Below are positions 16,904-24,670 of a stretch of DNA of 29,904 nucleotides, piece after piece. Each line of letters starts with the position of its first letter. Positions within the stretch are counted from its first letter, which is position 1. The notes under the pieces are model-generated. The model worked only from the letters and a program-made list of their open reading frames with translations, made no database searches and was not told where the DNA came from. The translations under genes were made by a program, and so were the position numbers. Origin of the DNA: CAZSWS01 sp964610765 (lineage in GTDB: Bacteria; Bacteroidota; Bacteroidia; Bacteroidales; Tannerellaceae); contig CAZSWS010000031.1 in assembly GCA_964610765.1 (NCBI GenBank), positions 1 to 29,904 of the forward strand, in the 5' to 3' direction.

Positions 16904-17548
16904 TTATTCCGTTTTTTTCCAAATCATAGTAAGACCATCGCGAAGGGGCAAAATTACCTTCTCAACACGTGGGTCTTCTTTCATTTGCTTATTAAAATCA
17001 AGTATACTTTCTGTTTGTTTATCTGAATGAGTCAGTTCTTCTGTGACTTTGCCGGACCACAGCGTGTTGTCAGCAAGTATCAACCCACCGGGTCGTACTA
17101 TAGGAAAAACCAGCTCGTAATAGGTTGAATACATCCGTTTATCTGCATCTATAAATACCATATCGTACGTTTCTTCTAGCGAGGGAATCACTTCGGTTGC
17201 ATCGCCTATTATCAAACGAATCTTATTTTTATCCGGAGATTCATTGACATATTTCATGATAAAATCTTCCATTTCATCATTTATTTCAATGGTATCTATC
17301 CGTGCACCTTCTTGTAATGCTTCGGCCATACAAAGGGTTGCATATCCGGTGTATGTTCCTATTTCTAAGACTCGATGAGGAGACATAATACGACAAAGCA
17401 TTTTCAAAACCCGCCCCTGTAGATGCCCTGAAAGCATTCTGGGACGCAACAGTTTAACGTGTGCATCACGATCCAGCTTTGCTAACAGTTCACCCTCGTT
17501 GTCTATGTGGGATAAAATATATTTTTCTAGTTCATCCGTATTATTCAT
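16904..17548 (-). CDS. SAM-dependent O-methyltransferase (class I, type 3)
   Basis: This encodes 214 aa from the ATG at 17548, which overlaps the last codons of pyk by 8 bp; the TTG start at 17584 would add 12 doubtful residues. It has the family N-terminus (helical, PRMLSGHLQGRVLKML), SAM-binding motif I LEIGTYTGYATLCMAEAL, acidic residue after IDTIEIN, a motif II-like YDMVFIDADKRMY with the metal-binding aspartates, and GGLILADNTLWSGKV. This matches the YrrM/caffeoyl-CoA O-methyltransferase type. The substrate in bacteria of this group is unknown. Position between pyk and rbfA is consistent with an operon. Confidence 0.92.
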   Translation of the reverse strand: MNNTDELEKYILSHIDNEGELLAKLDRDAHVKLLRPRMLSGHLQGRVLKMLCRIMSPHRVLEIGTYTGYATLCMAEALQEGARIDTIEINDEMEDFIMKYVNESPDKNKIRLIIGDATEVIPSLEETYDMVFIDADKRMYSTYYELVFPIVRPGGLILADNTLWSGKVTEELTHSDKQTESILDFNKQMKEDPRVEKVILPLRDGLTMIWKKTE

Positions 17549-19004
17549 CACTCTTAAAAATCGGCAAGTAATATTTTGCACCAAATGCTAAAATACTATT
17601 TACACTATTTATTTCAAGAAATGAAGTGCCCCCTCCTTCTCCATAAGTTCCACTTAGGTAAGCTACCATATCTTCTTTGGTGACCAGGTTTGTCTTTAAC
17701 AGTTGAGCCAGTGCTTCGTAGAAATAACCTCGTCTGCTTTCTTGATAGGGCTGATGCGTAGCCCATACACCATAAGATAGAGACAGCATACGGGCAACCT
17801 CAGGACTATAACAAATAGCATAGACTGTTGCATTTCCTCTAAATGCAGCTAAGTAACGTGCAGTACGCCCTGAATAGCTATCTGTAATAATGGCCTTCAC
17901 ATTCAATCGGCTTGCTGCACGAACGGCCTGTTTGGCTAAAAACGAGGTAACATCTAAGTCATCTCCTTTGATGGGAACACGAATATCATTAGCTGCAACT
18001 TTTGAAGACTCAGCTTCACGAGCAACTTTCGTCATTGTTCTAACTGCTTCGACCGGATATTTTCCATAGGCAGTTTCACCACTAAGCATAATGGCGTCTG
18101 TCCGATAATAAATAGCATTTGCAATGTCCGTTATTTCGGCGCGTGTAGGACGTGGATTCTCAATCATTGAGTGAAGCATTTGCGTAGCTACAATTACCGG
18201 TTTTTTAACCTCAACGCAACGACGAATAATCTGACGCTGTATACTCGGTATTTTTTCAGCCGGGACTTCTATACCTAGATCGCCACGTGCAATCATAATA
18301 CCATAAGCGACTTCTAATATTTCATTCAGATTGTCTACACCTTCCTGATTCTCAATCTTTGCAATGATTTTGATTGTACTATTATGCTTGTCTAAGATGC
18401 TTTGTATATCTAATACGTCTTGCTTGTTACGAACAAATGAATGCGCTATAAAGTCTAGGTTATTTTCGATTGCAAAAAGGATATTCGTTTTATCTCTTTC
18501 AGTCAAAGAGGGTAAATTTATGCGTATACCGGGGACATTAACGCTTTTACGACTTCCTAACTTTGCATTATTTTGCATTTCGCCAATCAAGTAGCCTTCT
18601 TGCTTTTCTTTGATACAGATTTCTACAATCCCATCATCAATTAGCATATCGCTGCCCACTTTCAGGTCGTTGACAAAATTGGGATAGTTTACATAAATAA
18701 CCTCTTTGGTAGTTATACCTTGAGCATCTCCAACTATCTTAACAAGATCTCCGGTTTCAAAAAGTAACTCTTCGTCGTCTTTATTAGTGGTTGTACGCAC
18801 CTCAGGGCCTTTGGTGTCCATAAGGATACCTATCCCCTCAGATACGGTTCTAATATTTGTAATAATTTTAGTGAAACCTTCAGCATTTAAATGAGCTGAA
18901 TTCATTCTCACAACATCCATACCTTCATTAAACAGGGTACGAATGAAATCTACTTCACACCTCTGATCAGAGATGGTTGCTACTATCTTTGTACTTTTTA
19001 ACAT
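17541..19004 (-). CDS. pyk: pyruvate kinase
   Basis: This is a 487-aa pyruvate kinase converting phosphoenolpyruvate and ADP to pyruvate and ATP. It has MNSAHL with R33/N35/S36/H38, MDTKGPEVRTT (62-72), a B-domain lid, KIENQEGVDN, GIMIARGDLGIEVP with the metal-binding acidic residues, VATQMLHSMIENPRPTRAE, and DAIMLSGETAYGKYPVEAV. The C-terminal regulatory domain is present (about 350-470). The length is typical for Bacteroidetes enzymes. The ATG at 19004 is 24 bp downstream of aroQ; the 3' end overlaps the methyltransferase start. Confidence 0.97.
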   Translation of the reverse strand: MLKSTKIVATISDQRCEVDFIRTLFNEGMDVVRMNSAHLNAEGFTKIITNIRTVSEGIGILMDTKGPEVRTTTNKDDEELLFETGDLVKIVGDAQGITTKEVIYVNYPNFVNDLKVGSDMLIDDGIVEICIKEKQEGYLIGEMQNNAKLGSRKSVNVPGIRINLPSLTERDKTNILFAIENNLDFIAHSFVRNKQDVLDIQSILDKHNSTIKIIAKIENQEGVDNLNEILEVAYGIMIARGDLGIEVPAEKIPSIQRQIIRRCVEVKKPVIVATQMLHSMIENPRPTRAEITDIANAIYYRTDAIMLSGETAYGKYPVEAVRTMTKVAREAESSKVAANDIRVPIKGDDLDVTSFLAKQAVRAASRLNVKAIITDSYSGRTARYLAAFRGNATVYAICYSPEVARMLSLSYGVWATHQPYQESRRGYFYEALAQLLKTNLVTKEDMVAYLSGTYGEGGGTSFLEINSVNSILAFGAKYYLPIFKSDE

Positions 19005-19028
19005 ATATTCTTACTATATAATTATTAT

Positions 19029-19457
19029 TTATCTTGAAAGGATGGCTTCAACCGCCAATCTATAAGAGTCTAAACCGAAACCTAGAATTACACCTAGGCA
19101 AGCAGAAGAAATCATAGAATGATGTCTAAACGTTTCTCTGGCATGAATGTTTGATATATGAACCTCTACTACCGGAACTGATATAGCCTTAATTGCATCT
19201 AATAATGCGATGGATGTGTGTGTGTATGCACCTGCGTTTAAAATAATACCATCACCTTCAAATCCGACTCGGTGAAGTTCATTTATCAACTCCCCTTCTA
19301 TATTACTCTGAAAATAAGAAAACTCACATTGTGGATATGTTTTTTGTAGTTCGCTGAAGTAGGTTTCTAGCCCGGTTGTTCCATATACTTCTGGTTCTCG
19401 CTTCCCTAATAGATTTAAATTAGGACCATTTATAATACGAATTATTTTCTTATGCAT
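19029..19457 (-). CDS. aroQ: 3-dehydroquinate dehydratase, type II
   Basis: This is a 142-aa type II dehydroquinase of the shikimate pathway, converting 3-dehydroquinate to 3-dehydroshikimate. The family signature GPNLNLLGKREPEVYG (10-25) contains the catalytic arginine and the active-site tyrosine (Y24). ILNAGAYTHTSIALLDAI and the EVHISNIHARETFRHHS block with the catalytic histidine are also intact. It is the first gene of the minus-strand array; a TACATTTG box lies about 46 nt upstream. It diverges from xerD across 137 bp. Confidence 0.97.
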   Translation of the reverse strand: MHKKIIRIINGPNLNLLGKREPEVYGTTGLETYFSELQKTYPQCEFSYFQSNIEGELINELHRVGFEGDGIILNAGAYTHTSIALLDAIKAISVPVVEVHISNIHARETFRHHSMISSACLGVILGFGLDSYRLAVEAILSR

Positions 19458-19502
19458 GTTTCAGTCTGTAAAAGTATATGAAGTGACTCTTTATCAATAT
19501 GG

Positions 19503-19510
19503 CAAATGTA
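19503..19510 (-). promoter_or_regulatory. putative -7 promoter box for the aroQ-pyk operon
   Basis: The minus-strand sequence TACATTTG matches TAnnTTTG, about 46 nt upstream of aroQ. It would drive aroQ, pyk, the methyltransferase, rbfA and the permease, possibly also the 5'-nucleotidase and dinB. No -33 TTTG is evident. Confidence 0.45.
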
Positions 19511-19523
19511 ATGATTTTATTTA

Positions 19524-19531
19524 TAAATTTG
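19524..19531 (+). promoter_or_regulatory. putative -7 promoter box for xerD
   Basis: TAAATTTG matches TAnnTTTG on the plus strand, 64 nt upstream of the chosen xerD ATG. It lies 13 bp from the divergent aroQ box, so the two promoters are close back-to-back neighbours. Confidence 0.45.
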
Positions 19532-19594
19532 GATATTCAATAGATTCAAAGCTTGTTGAGTCTAGTCATAAACAGGCTATATTTCCAATCAAAA

Positions 19595-20503
19595 ATGAAT
19601 AATTACATAGACCTATATAATAAATATAAACAATATCTTCGTTTGGAGCGTGCGCTTTCCGACAATTCAATCGAATCATATCTATTTGATTTAAAGAAGT
19701 TAATTGATTTTTCTGAAAGTAAAGATTTAAATCTAAAGGATGTTTCTTATGAAGATTTGAGAGAGTTTATAGCCCAACTTTATGACTTGGGCATACAGCC
19801 TCGTTCGCAAGCACGAATTCTTTCCGGAATAAAGTCATTCTATAACTATCTGTTTATAGATGGATATATTGATAAAGACCCAACTGAAATGTTGGAGATG
19901 CCTCAAAAGACAATGAAAATACCTGAGGTTCTTACCGTAGACGAAGTGAACGCAATGATTCAATCAATAGATCTCTCTAAAAAAGAAGGGCAACGAAACA
20001 GAGCAATCTTAGAAGTTCTATATAGTTGTGGACTTCGGGTTTCAGAACTAACTTCCCTACGCTATTCAGATGTTTACTTCGAAGAAGAGTTTATAAAAGT
20101 GGAAGGAAAAGGAAACAAACAGCGACTAGTCCCTATTTCACCCTCAGCCATAAAAGAAATAAAAAACTATTTATATGACCGTCATTTGATTATCCCTAAA
20201 CGTGGCTTTGAGGATAGCTTATTTTTAAGTCGACGCGGGACTTCACTGTCACGCATTATGATATTTCACCTTATAAAAGTCCAGGCTGAAATAGCAGGTA
20301 TTCATAAAAATATAAGTCCGCATACTTTTAGGCATTCTTTTGCAACCCACCTACTGGAAGGTGGTGCTAATTTGCGCGCCATTCAGATGATGCTAGGGCA
20401 TGAAAGCATCACTACAACAGAGATATATACACATATAGACAGAGAGTTTTTACGAAAGGAGATTATAGAGCATCATCCTAGAAATAAAGAAGAAAGGTCT
20501 TGA
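19595..20503 (+). CDS. xerD: tyrosine recombinase XerD
   Basis: This is a 302-aa site-specific recombinase acting with XerC at the chromosomal dif site to resolve dimers. It has an N-terminal SAM-like core-binding domain (about 1-100) and a catalytic domain with R148 (CGLRVSEL), K172 (GKGNKQR), H243/R246 (PHTFRHSFATHLL), H269 (LGHESITTTE) and nucleophile Y278. The set is complete. I chose the ATG at 19595; the frame is open to a TTG at 19553, but MNNYIDLYNKYKQYL is a typical start. No arm-binding domain is present, so this is the housekeeping enzyme and not an element integrase. It ends 2 bp before the convergent cdd gene. Confidence 0.95.
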   Translation: MNNYIDLYNKYKQYLRLERALSDNSIESYLFDLKKLIDFSESKDLNLKDVSYEDLREFIAQLYDLGIQPRSQARILSGIKSFYNYLFIDGYIDKDPTEMLEMPQKTMKIPEVLTVDEVNAMIQSIDLSKKEGQRNRAILEVLYSCGLRVSELTSLRYSDVYFEEEFIKVEGKGNKQRLVPISPSAIKEIKNYLYDRHLIIPKRGFEDSLFLSRRGTSLSRIMIFHLIKVQAEIAGIHKNISPHTFRHSFATHLLEGGANLRAIQMMLGHESITTTEIYTHIDREFLRKEIIEHHPRNKEERS

Positions 20504-20505
20504 TT

Positions 20506-20979
20506 TTACATATTATCTTTTGTGAAAGTCAATGGCAACAAATCAGAAGCTTTTTCAAACAGATAGACAAAGTTTTCATTAAATAACGCAAGATTGAATG
20601 CTTTATTAAACTTACTTTCGTATTCTAGCATAACCTGCCTACATCCACCACACGGTGAAATCTCTTCGACAATTTCACCTTCAGACACGGCAACTACCGC
20701 CAAAGTATCAATAGGCATGTTAGGATAAGTTGAATGAGCATAAAAGAGAGCTACTCGCTCCGCACATAATCCGGACGGATAAGCCGCATTCTCCTGATTA
20801 CTTCCTTTGACGACTGTTCCATTTTCCAGCAAAACAGCAGCTCCTACCTGAAAGTTTGAGTATGGAGCATAAGCATTTTCAGCTGCTTCAAGTGCTGCTT
20901 CTTTTAATAATTCAAGCTTTTCCGGAAGCTCATCATAGGTGTATTTCTTAACAGGTATTTGAATCTTTATCTCTTCCAT
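20506..20979 (-). CDS. cdd: cytidine deaminase
   Basis: This is a 157-aa homotetramer-type cytidine deaminase converting (deoxy)cytidine to (deoxy)uridine in pyrimidine salvage. The zinc site is complete: C72-A-E74 (PSGLCAERVA), with E74 as proton shuttle, and PCGGC (C110, C113). The substrate strand AYAPYSNFQVGAAVL (37-51) is typical. A 25-residue N-terminal extension precedes the usual core. The ATG at 20979 has a TATATTTG box upstream. It is convergent with xerD. Confidence 0.95.
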   Translation of the reverse strand: MEEIKIQIPVKKYTYDELPEKLELLKEAALEAAENAYAPYSNFQVGAAVLLENGTVVKGSNQENAAYPSGLCAERVALFYAHSTYPNMPIDTLAVVAVSEGEIVEEISPCGGCRQVMLEYESKFNKAFNLALFNENFVYLFEKASDLLPLTFTKDNM

Positions 20980-21005
20980 TGTATAAACAAATAAGTATCT
21001 AATGT

Positions 21006-21013
21006 CAAATATA
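21006..21013 (-). promoter_or_regulatory. putative -7 promoter box for cdd
   Basis: The minus-strand TATATTTG matches TAnnTTTG, 27 nt upstream of the cdd ATG, implying a short leader of about 20 nt. Confidence 0.45.
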
Positions 21014-21058
21014 ACAAAACTTCTTATTCATAACACTATACCACACAGGATACAGTCA

Positions 21059-22543
21059 TTATAATATGACACCCAGCTTCAACGCTACATCAAATGTAGA
21101 ATAATCAACATTTTCATGGTATTTATAGAATGTCTGTCGAGTAAAATATCGGGTTGATAAATATAAATTCCAGCGCTTATGTGAATAGTAGCCCAATTGT
21201 GCAGTAAACACAGCAAGCCGAGCATTACCTGCATCACCTTGTACATTGATTTTATTAATATCTACTGTACTTAAGTCCAAATCCGGTTCATATCCTTTCC
21301 AAGTAAAAATATGATAGTTTTCTATTCCAAGCATCAACCCCCATTTCCTTTTATATATCAGGTTCGAATATCCTTTAAAACTATAACCACTTCCCATATT
21401 ATAATCGCGTTCATCCACAAAAAAATAGTCCGTATAACTAGCTCCTAATGCAATACCTGTAACATACATTTCTGAAAAAATGTCAAATACATCCGAAGAG
21501 TTTTTATACAGCAACCCTCCTCCTATTGCTGCTGCCTGAGATATTTTATAAGGTGAAACCTTCTTCTTAGATTTAAGTTTAATCTGTGAATCATAATAAT
21601 CAAAATGTTGAAACACACCGAATGTTAATGAGCGATTTCCCTTCTCCCAAATATTTTTCCCCCATAAAACCCCCACAGCACTTACTTGGTTTATGAGTGG
21701 CTGATTGGAAAATAAATCAATAGACGCATTAAACTGGAACCATTCATATGGACTGTAATAATCATCATCAAATGGATCACCATAATTCAACCTAAAGCCA
21801 ATATTCGTACTTAACTCACCATCTTCCCCCTTTTCTTGTTCGGCTAAAAAACGAGGTCCGATACTAGCTATAAAAACCACAGGAACCGTAGGATATACTT
21901 TACCGCTATATGGTCTTCTTTTCCAAGCATCTCCGGATAAAATTCTGTTTAATGCTCGTATGGGAGAAATTAATCCGGCAACAATCTCTCTCTCAATACG
22001 CTCAGCACCCGAGGTTCGTTCATCTATAAGCAAATCAGACAGTCGAAAGGTTATCTCACCTAACTCAACTCCCCCAAAAGTAGTAGCTAGCAAGTCATTT
22101 AAAGAAGGACGCTCTGTTTCCATAAAATATTCCCACATCAAGCTACCACCAAAAGTAACCGGTATAGATTGCCAAAAGCTCAAGCCATTGCTTCTTGCAG
22201 CATTAAAATATAAGGAGCCATGATAAGGGTGTGCTACCAGATTCGTTGAAAACTTATCAGTATCCCAAACCGGAAGTGTCTTTAAGTTGCTCTTGATAGA
22301 ACTAAAGTTAATACGAGCAAAGTCTTCATTGGTGACAAATCGGTTAAAACCCCAAACGAACATATTTATTCCAAATGACTGTCCTGCAGCCATCCAAGGT
22401 TTCTTTTTTAAAATATGAATGGAATCATTTTGAAAAACATAGCTTCCTCCTGCAGTCTTTGGGTAGGTTTGTGCTGATAAATGAGTTATATATATAACCA
22501 TCAAACACAGAAATAAGAACTTTTTATTTATTAATAACTGCAT
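21059..22543 (-). CDS. DUF3943 outer-membrane protein
   Basis: This is a 494-aa protein with an N-terminal signal peptide (KKFLFLCLMVIYITHLSAQ, residues 7-25). The DUF3943 region includes WEYFMETERPSLNDLLATTFGGVELGE (about 135-160) and LSDLLIDERTSG. The second half alternates aromatic-rich strands (YSPYEWFQFNASIDLF, YLSTRYFTRQTFYKY) and ends in DVALKLGVIL, with an amphipathic final strand as in outer-membrane beta-barrels. It is likely a barrel in the outer membrane. Function unknown. A TAAGTTTG box lies about 33 nt upstream of the ATG at 22543, so it is probably transcribed alone. Confidence 0.85.
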   Translation of the reverse strand: MQLLINKKFLFLCLMVIYITHLSAQTYPKTAGGSYVFQNDSIHILKKKPWMAAGQSFGINMFVWGFNRFVTNEDFARINFSSIKSNLKTLPVWDTDKFSTNLVAHPYHGSLYFNAARSNGLSFWQSIPVTFGGSLMWEYFMETERPSLNDLLATTFGGVELGEITFRLSDLLIDERTSGAERIEREIVAGLISPIRALNRILSGDAWKRRPYSGKVYPTVPVVFIASIGPRFLAEQEKGEDGELSTNIGFRLNYGDPFDDDYYSPYEWFQFNASIDLFSNQPLINQVSAVGVLWGKNIWEKGNRSLTFGVFQHFDYYDSQIKLKSKKKVSPYKISQAAAIGGGLLYKNSSDVFDIFSEMYVTGIALGASYTDYFFVDERDYNMGSGYSFKGYSNLIYKRKWGLMLGIENYHIFTWKGYEPDLDLSTVDINKINVQGDAGNARLAVFTAQLGYYSHKRWNLYLSTRYFTRQTFYKYHENVDYSTFDVALKLGVIL

Positions 22544-22575
22544 ATATGCAAGATTGAGTTTACAATTAAAAACTA

Positions 22576-22583
22576 CAAACTTA
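22576..22583 (-). promoter_or_regulatory. putative -7 promoter box for the DUF3943 gene
   Basis: The minus-strand TAAGTTTG matches TAnnTTTG, 33 nt upstream of the ATG at 22543. It lies just downstream of the terminator of the preceding lipoprotein gene, consistent with an independent unit. Confidence 0.5.
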
Positions 22584-22613
22584 GCATTTTTTTTAAATAT
22601 AGATTATTGCAAA

Positions 22614-22644
22614 AAGCCTGTTCCTAAAATATAAGAACAGGCTT
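22614..22644 (-). terminator. intrinsic terminator of the fimbrial-type lipoprotein gene
   Basis: On the minus strand AAGCCTGTTC (22644-22635) pairs perfectly with GAACAGGCTT (22623-22614) across an 11-nt loop, followed by a T-run. It lies 21 bp past the stop of the lipoprotein gene at 22666. Confidence 0.85.
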
Positions 22645-22665
22645 ACTTATCTCCTTTTTACAGCT

Positions 22666-23565
22666 TTATTCTAAAATAATAACCGTACTATCCGCCCAAG
22701 CACCATTATCTGCTATAGAAATTTCGAATGTAGTTCCAGATGTGGCAGGAGTATATAAAACTCCTTTATAGCGAATTAGGCGATTGTTTTGAATGGGTAT
22801 TTGAGCAACTGTTTGATGGCGTGTAGTGTCACTACTTGCTTTAAGGGCGGTTATACTCCCTTTGTCTATGAATTTTCCGGTTGGTACTAAAGTAAAAAAA
22901 CGGTGTGACTTTCTTTTTTTGCTTAATTTATCATCTTGGTTGAAAATCTGCTCCCTTTTAAAGGGAATAAAATCAGCCGATACTTCCCCTGTGAATATAT
23001 TAAACCTATTATAAACCTGTGATGCTCCTATATGAACACGTGCAACATCAGTGGGTATAGTGTCAGTGGCAGCAAATTCAACACAGCTAACAATTCGTTG
23101 CAAAACAACTTCTTTCGTGATATCTGTTTTCCCATCAATCTGGAATTTCACTTTTTGATAGAACATATCATTGATGTAAGGAAAGGTCATATAATTCTTC
23201 TCCGGCACTAATACTCCGGAAGAATGAGCTAAAAAACAAGCCGTATATGTTCCTTTTTTGAGTTCATCATAAACATAACTACCAAAATCCTCATTCGAAG
23301 GATTCAAAGAGATTCTTTTCAAAGGTTCTACATCATCATTCGCATATAAAACATACTCTAGCCTATCATAAAACCGTTCAGGACTGTTGATATAAGGCTC
23401 ATCGGGGTCAAGTAAAGGAATAGATTTAGGAGAACCGAATAAAAGTATTTCAGGAGATAACTGCAGTTTAAACTGCACTTGACAGGATGAATTTAACAAT
23501 GTATCATTGTTTTTCGTGCAAGAAATGCAGAGAAACAAGATACTTAGCAATAAGTAACTTCTCAT
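22666..23565 (-). CDS. lipoprotein, FimB/Mfa2-like fimbrial anchor candidate
   Basis: This is a 299-aa lipoprotein. MRSYLLLSILFLCISC is a signal peptide II with lipidated C16. The body resembles FimB/Mfa2-type fimbrial anchor proteins of Bacteroidales: an early strand CQVQFKLQLSPE, a DRLEYVLYANDD strand followed by an L+KGTYTACFLAHSSG turn, then VVLQRIVSCVEFAATDTIPTDV-type strand and a C-terminal second beta domain. The neighbouring structural fimbrillin genes expected for a complete locus are absent here, so the assignment is tentative; it may be a solitary member or a DUF-type relative. It has its own terminator and a TTTG-N20-GTACTTTG promoter. Confidence 0.6.
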   Translation of the reverse strand: MRSYLLLSILFLCISCTKNNDTLLNSSCQVQFKLQLSPEILLFGSPKSIPLLDPDEPYINSPERFYDRLEYVLYANDDVEPLKRISLNPSNEDFGSYVYDELKKGTYTACFLAHSSGVLVPEKNYMTFPYINDMFYQKVKFQIDGKTDITKEVVLQRIVSCVEFAATDTIPTDVARVHIGASQVYNRFNIFTGEVSADFIPFKREQIFNQDDKLSKKRKSHRFFTLVPTGKFIDKGSITALKASSDTTRHQTVAQIPIQNNRLIRYKGVLYTPATSGTTFEISIADNGAWADSTVIILE

Positions 23566-23601
23566 TTTTAGAATATTTTGTAACTATAAATTTATGTAAT
23601 T

Positions 23602-23633
23602 CAAAGTACAGGATTTTTTTTAGGAAAAACAAA
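23602..23633 (-). promoter_or_regulatory. putative promoter of the fimbrial-type lipoprotein gene
   Basis: On the minus strand TTTG (23633-23630), a 20-nt spacer and GTACTTTG (23609-23602) resemble the Bacteroides -33/-7 promoter with normal spacing, though the first two bases of the -7 box deviate from TA. It lies 37 nt upstream of the ATG. Confidence 0.45.
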
Positions 23634-23710
23634 CATCTATTCAATATTTACAAGAATTGAGGTTGATTAGGTGCACTTTTTCCATAAAACTTTATTCAGG
23701 GAGAACATAA

Positions 23711-23773
23711 TTACTGCTTACCATCTTGTCTGGTATAATCATTACGCAGAATGAATTTCACTGTTGCTCTCAT
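23711..23773 (-). pseudogene. N-terminal stub of a tyrosine integrase
   Basis: Reading the minus strand from the ATG at 23773 gives MRATVKFILRNDYTRQDGKQ and then a TAA stop at 23711. This is the pattern of the arm-type DNA-binding N-terminus of Bacteroidetes mobile-element integrases (M-x-[AT]-T-V-K-x-I-L-R-x-D...DGK). Beyond the TAA a second in-frame stop (TGA) follows within five codons, and the recombinase domain is missing from the sequence to the left, which is non-coding until the lipoprotein gene. It therefore looks like a decayed remnant of an older insertion. It is short, so the assignment is moderate. Confidence 0.5.
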
Positions 23774-23792
23774 TGATTTTTCGTTTTAACAA

Positions 23793-23812
23793 TTGGATCA
23801 ATTTTGGATCAA
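23793..23812. repeat. direct repeat pair upstream of the integrase stub
   Basis: TTGGATCAA occurs at 23793-23801 and 23804-23812, an 11-bp period. It lies just upstream of the integrase stub and could be a pair of arm-type integrase-binding sites. Confidence 0.5.
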
Positions 23813-23883
23813 CAGAATGTGTAATTTTCAGAATTTCGCTTTCTAATCTTTCGAGGAAGGATATTGTATATACCTAAAAAAGA

Positions 23884-23912
23884 AAGGATTAGAAATCATC
23901 TTTCTAATCCTT
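23884..23912 (-). terminator. strong hairpin, likely terminator on the minus strand
   Basis: AAGGATTAGAAA (23884-23895) pairs perfectly with TTTCTAATCCTT (23901-23912) over a 5-nt loop. On the minus strand the stem is followed by TCTTTTTT, so it fits an intrinsic terminator for transcription coming from the right, towards the integrase stub. It sits between the stub and the putative attachment site. Confidence 0.7.
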
Positions 23913-23946
23913 CAACTTTCCTAGAGGTTCCTGGCGGAGCCTTATA

Positions 23947-23975
23947 CTTTTACGTAACGTGCTAGTTACTAAAGG
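23947..23975. other. candidate attachment-site core (attL)
   Basis: CTTTTACGTAAC (23947-23958) and GTTACTAAAGG (23965-23975) are inverted arms that match at 11 positions with one bulged base, flanking a 6-bp spacer GTGCTA. Arms of this length around a 6-8-bp overlap are the layout of tyrosine-recombinase core sites. It lies at the boundary between core-type genes and mobilization genes and next to repeated arm-like motifs. The matching attR would be outside the window. Confidence 0.4.
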
Positions 23976-24000
23976 AATGATCTCAATAAATTTTATCTAC

Positions 24001-24176
24001 TGTAAAACAAATGTAAAACAGTTGGTTTATACATTTATGCCTACAAATATAAATATAAGTATTAGATTATCAAACTTTTATGCTGTTTTTATTCAGGTTC
24101 AAGAGGATTCGAAGCATATTTATAATACACTTATTATCAATCAAATACAAAGTGAAATAAATGAGCTGTAAAACAA
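24001..24176 (+). repeat. three TGTAAAACA repeats near the element end
   Basis: TGTAAAACA occurs at 24001-24009 and 24012-24020 (11-bp period) and again, as TGTAAAACAA, at 24167-24176. Clustered copies 26-200 bp inside the candidate core look like integrase arm-type sites. The stretch 23976-24214 holds no other feature I can support. Confidence 0.45.
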
Positions 24177-24214
24177 CGTAAGTGATATATAAATCTCCAT
24201 TAAATTTAAGAAGA

Positions 24215-24670
24215 TTAAAGCACTTCTCCTTTTATGTATGACTGATATAAATAATCAGGACTTTCATAATAAAGGCTGCTATTGAAATCTTCTATTTTAC
24301 GTGAGAGCCAAGAATTATAAACGTCTTTAAGAGTGTCAATAGGCTCTTTGTTCTGTTCATTGCATATATCAACTATCAGACGTTTATACACTTTTCCAAT
24401 ATCCCAATGAGTGGGTATTGAGTATTTTCCATCCGCGACATTATCAAATGTCCCTTTTTCTATATGAAAATTACTGATTAATTCATCTGATATTTTATCT
24501 ATATTCTCACTGTGATATACATCTGCTAAATCATAAATGTGTTGTAGTTTATCCTTGCCAATAGCATTAACCACCACATTGCGATGATTCTCTGTTTTTC
24601 TGCCAATATATTCTATCAGGCTACAAACAAAAAATAAATCGTTGTATTCCTTTCTTTCTCTTCCAGTCAT
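24215..24670 (-). CDS. helical partner protein of the DUF3990 gene (putative antitoxin)
   Basis: This is a 151-aa protein that looks all-helical and soluble. The N-terminal part (about 10-75) contains DLFFVCSLIEYIGRKTENHR, then AIGKDKLQHIYDLADVYHSENIDKISDEL, a pattern similar to the small DUF3791-type proteins often encoded beside DUF3990 genes. A second block KYSIPTHWDIGKVYKRLI (83-99) is strongly patterned, and the C-terminus (120-148) is rich in tyrosine and serine. Its ATG overlaps the stop of the DUF3990 gene (ATGA), so the two are translationally coupled. I infer that it binds or neutralises the ADP-ribosyltransferase-fold protein, or supplies its target; this is not shown by sequence. 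Confidence 0.7.
   Translation of the reverse strand: MTGRERKEYNDLFFVCSLIEYIGRKTENHRNVVVNAIGKDKLQHIYDLADVYHSENIDKISDELISNFHIEKGTFDNVADGKYSIPTHWDIGKVYKRLIVDICNEQNKEPIDTLKDVYNSWLSRKIEDFNSSLYYESPDYLYQSYIKGEVL

Noticed and set aside
19595..20503. xerD as an integrase of the mobile element
   Set aside because: It lacks an arm-binding domain, is embedded in core genes more than 3 kb from the boundary, and matches the housekeeping XerD pattern.
23925..23940. GGTTCC...GGAGCC hairpin resembling a tRNA 3' end
   Set aside because: The T-loop and acceptor cannot be completed and no anticodon arm is found upstream; no tRNA gene is seen in the window.
23959..24171. 70-codon open frame starting with GTG
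   Set aside because: It begins inside the candidate core site and covers the arm-like repeats; composition is that of AT-rich non-coding DNA.
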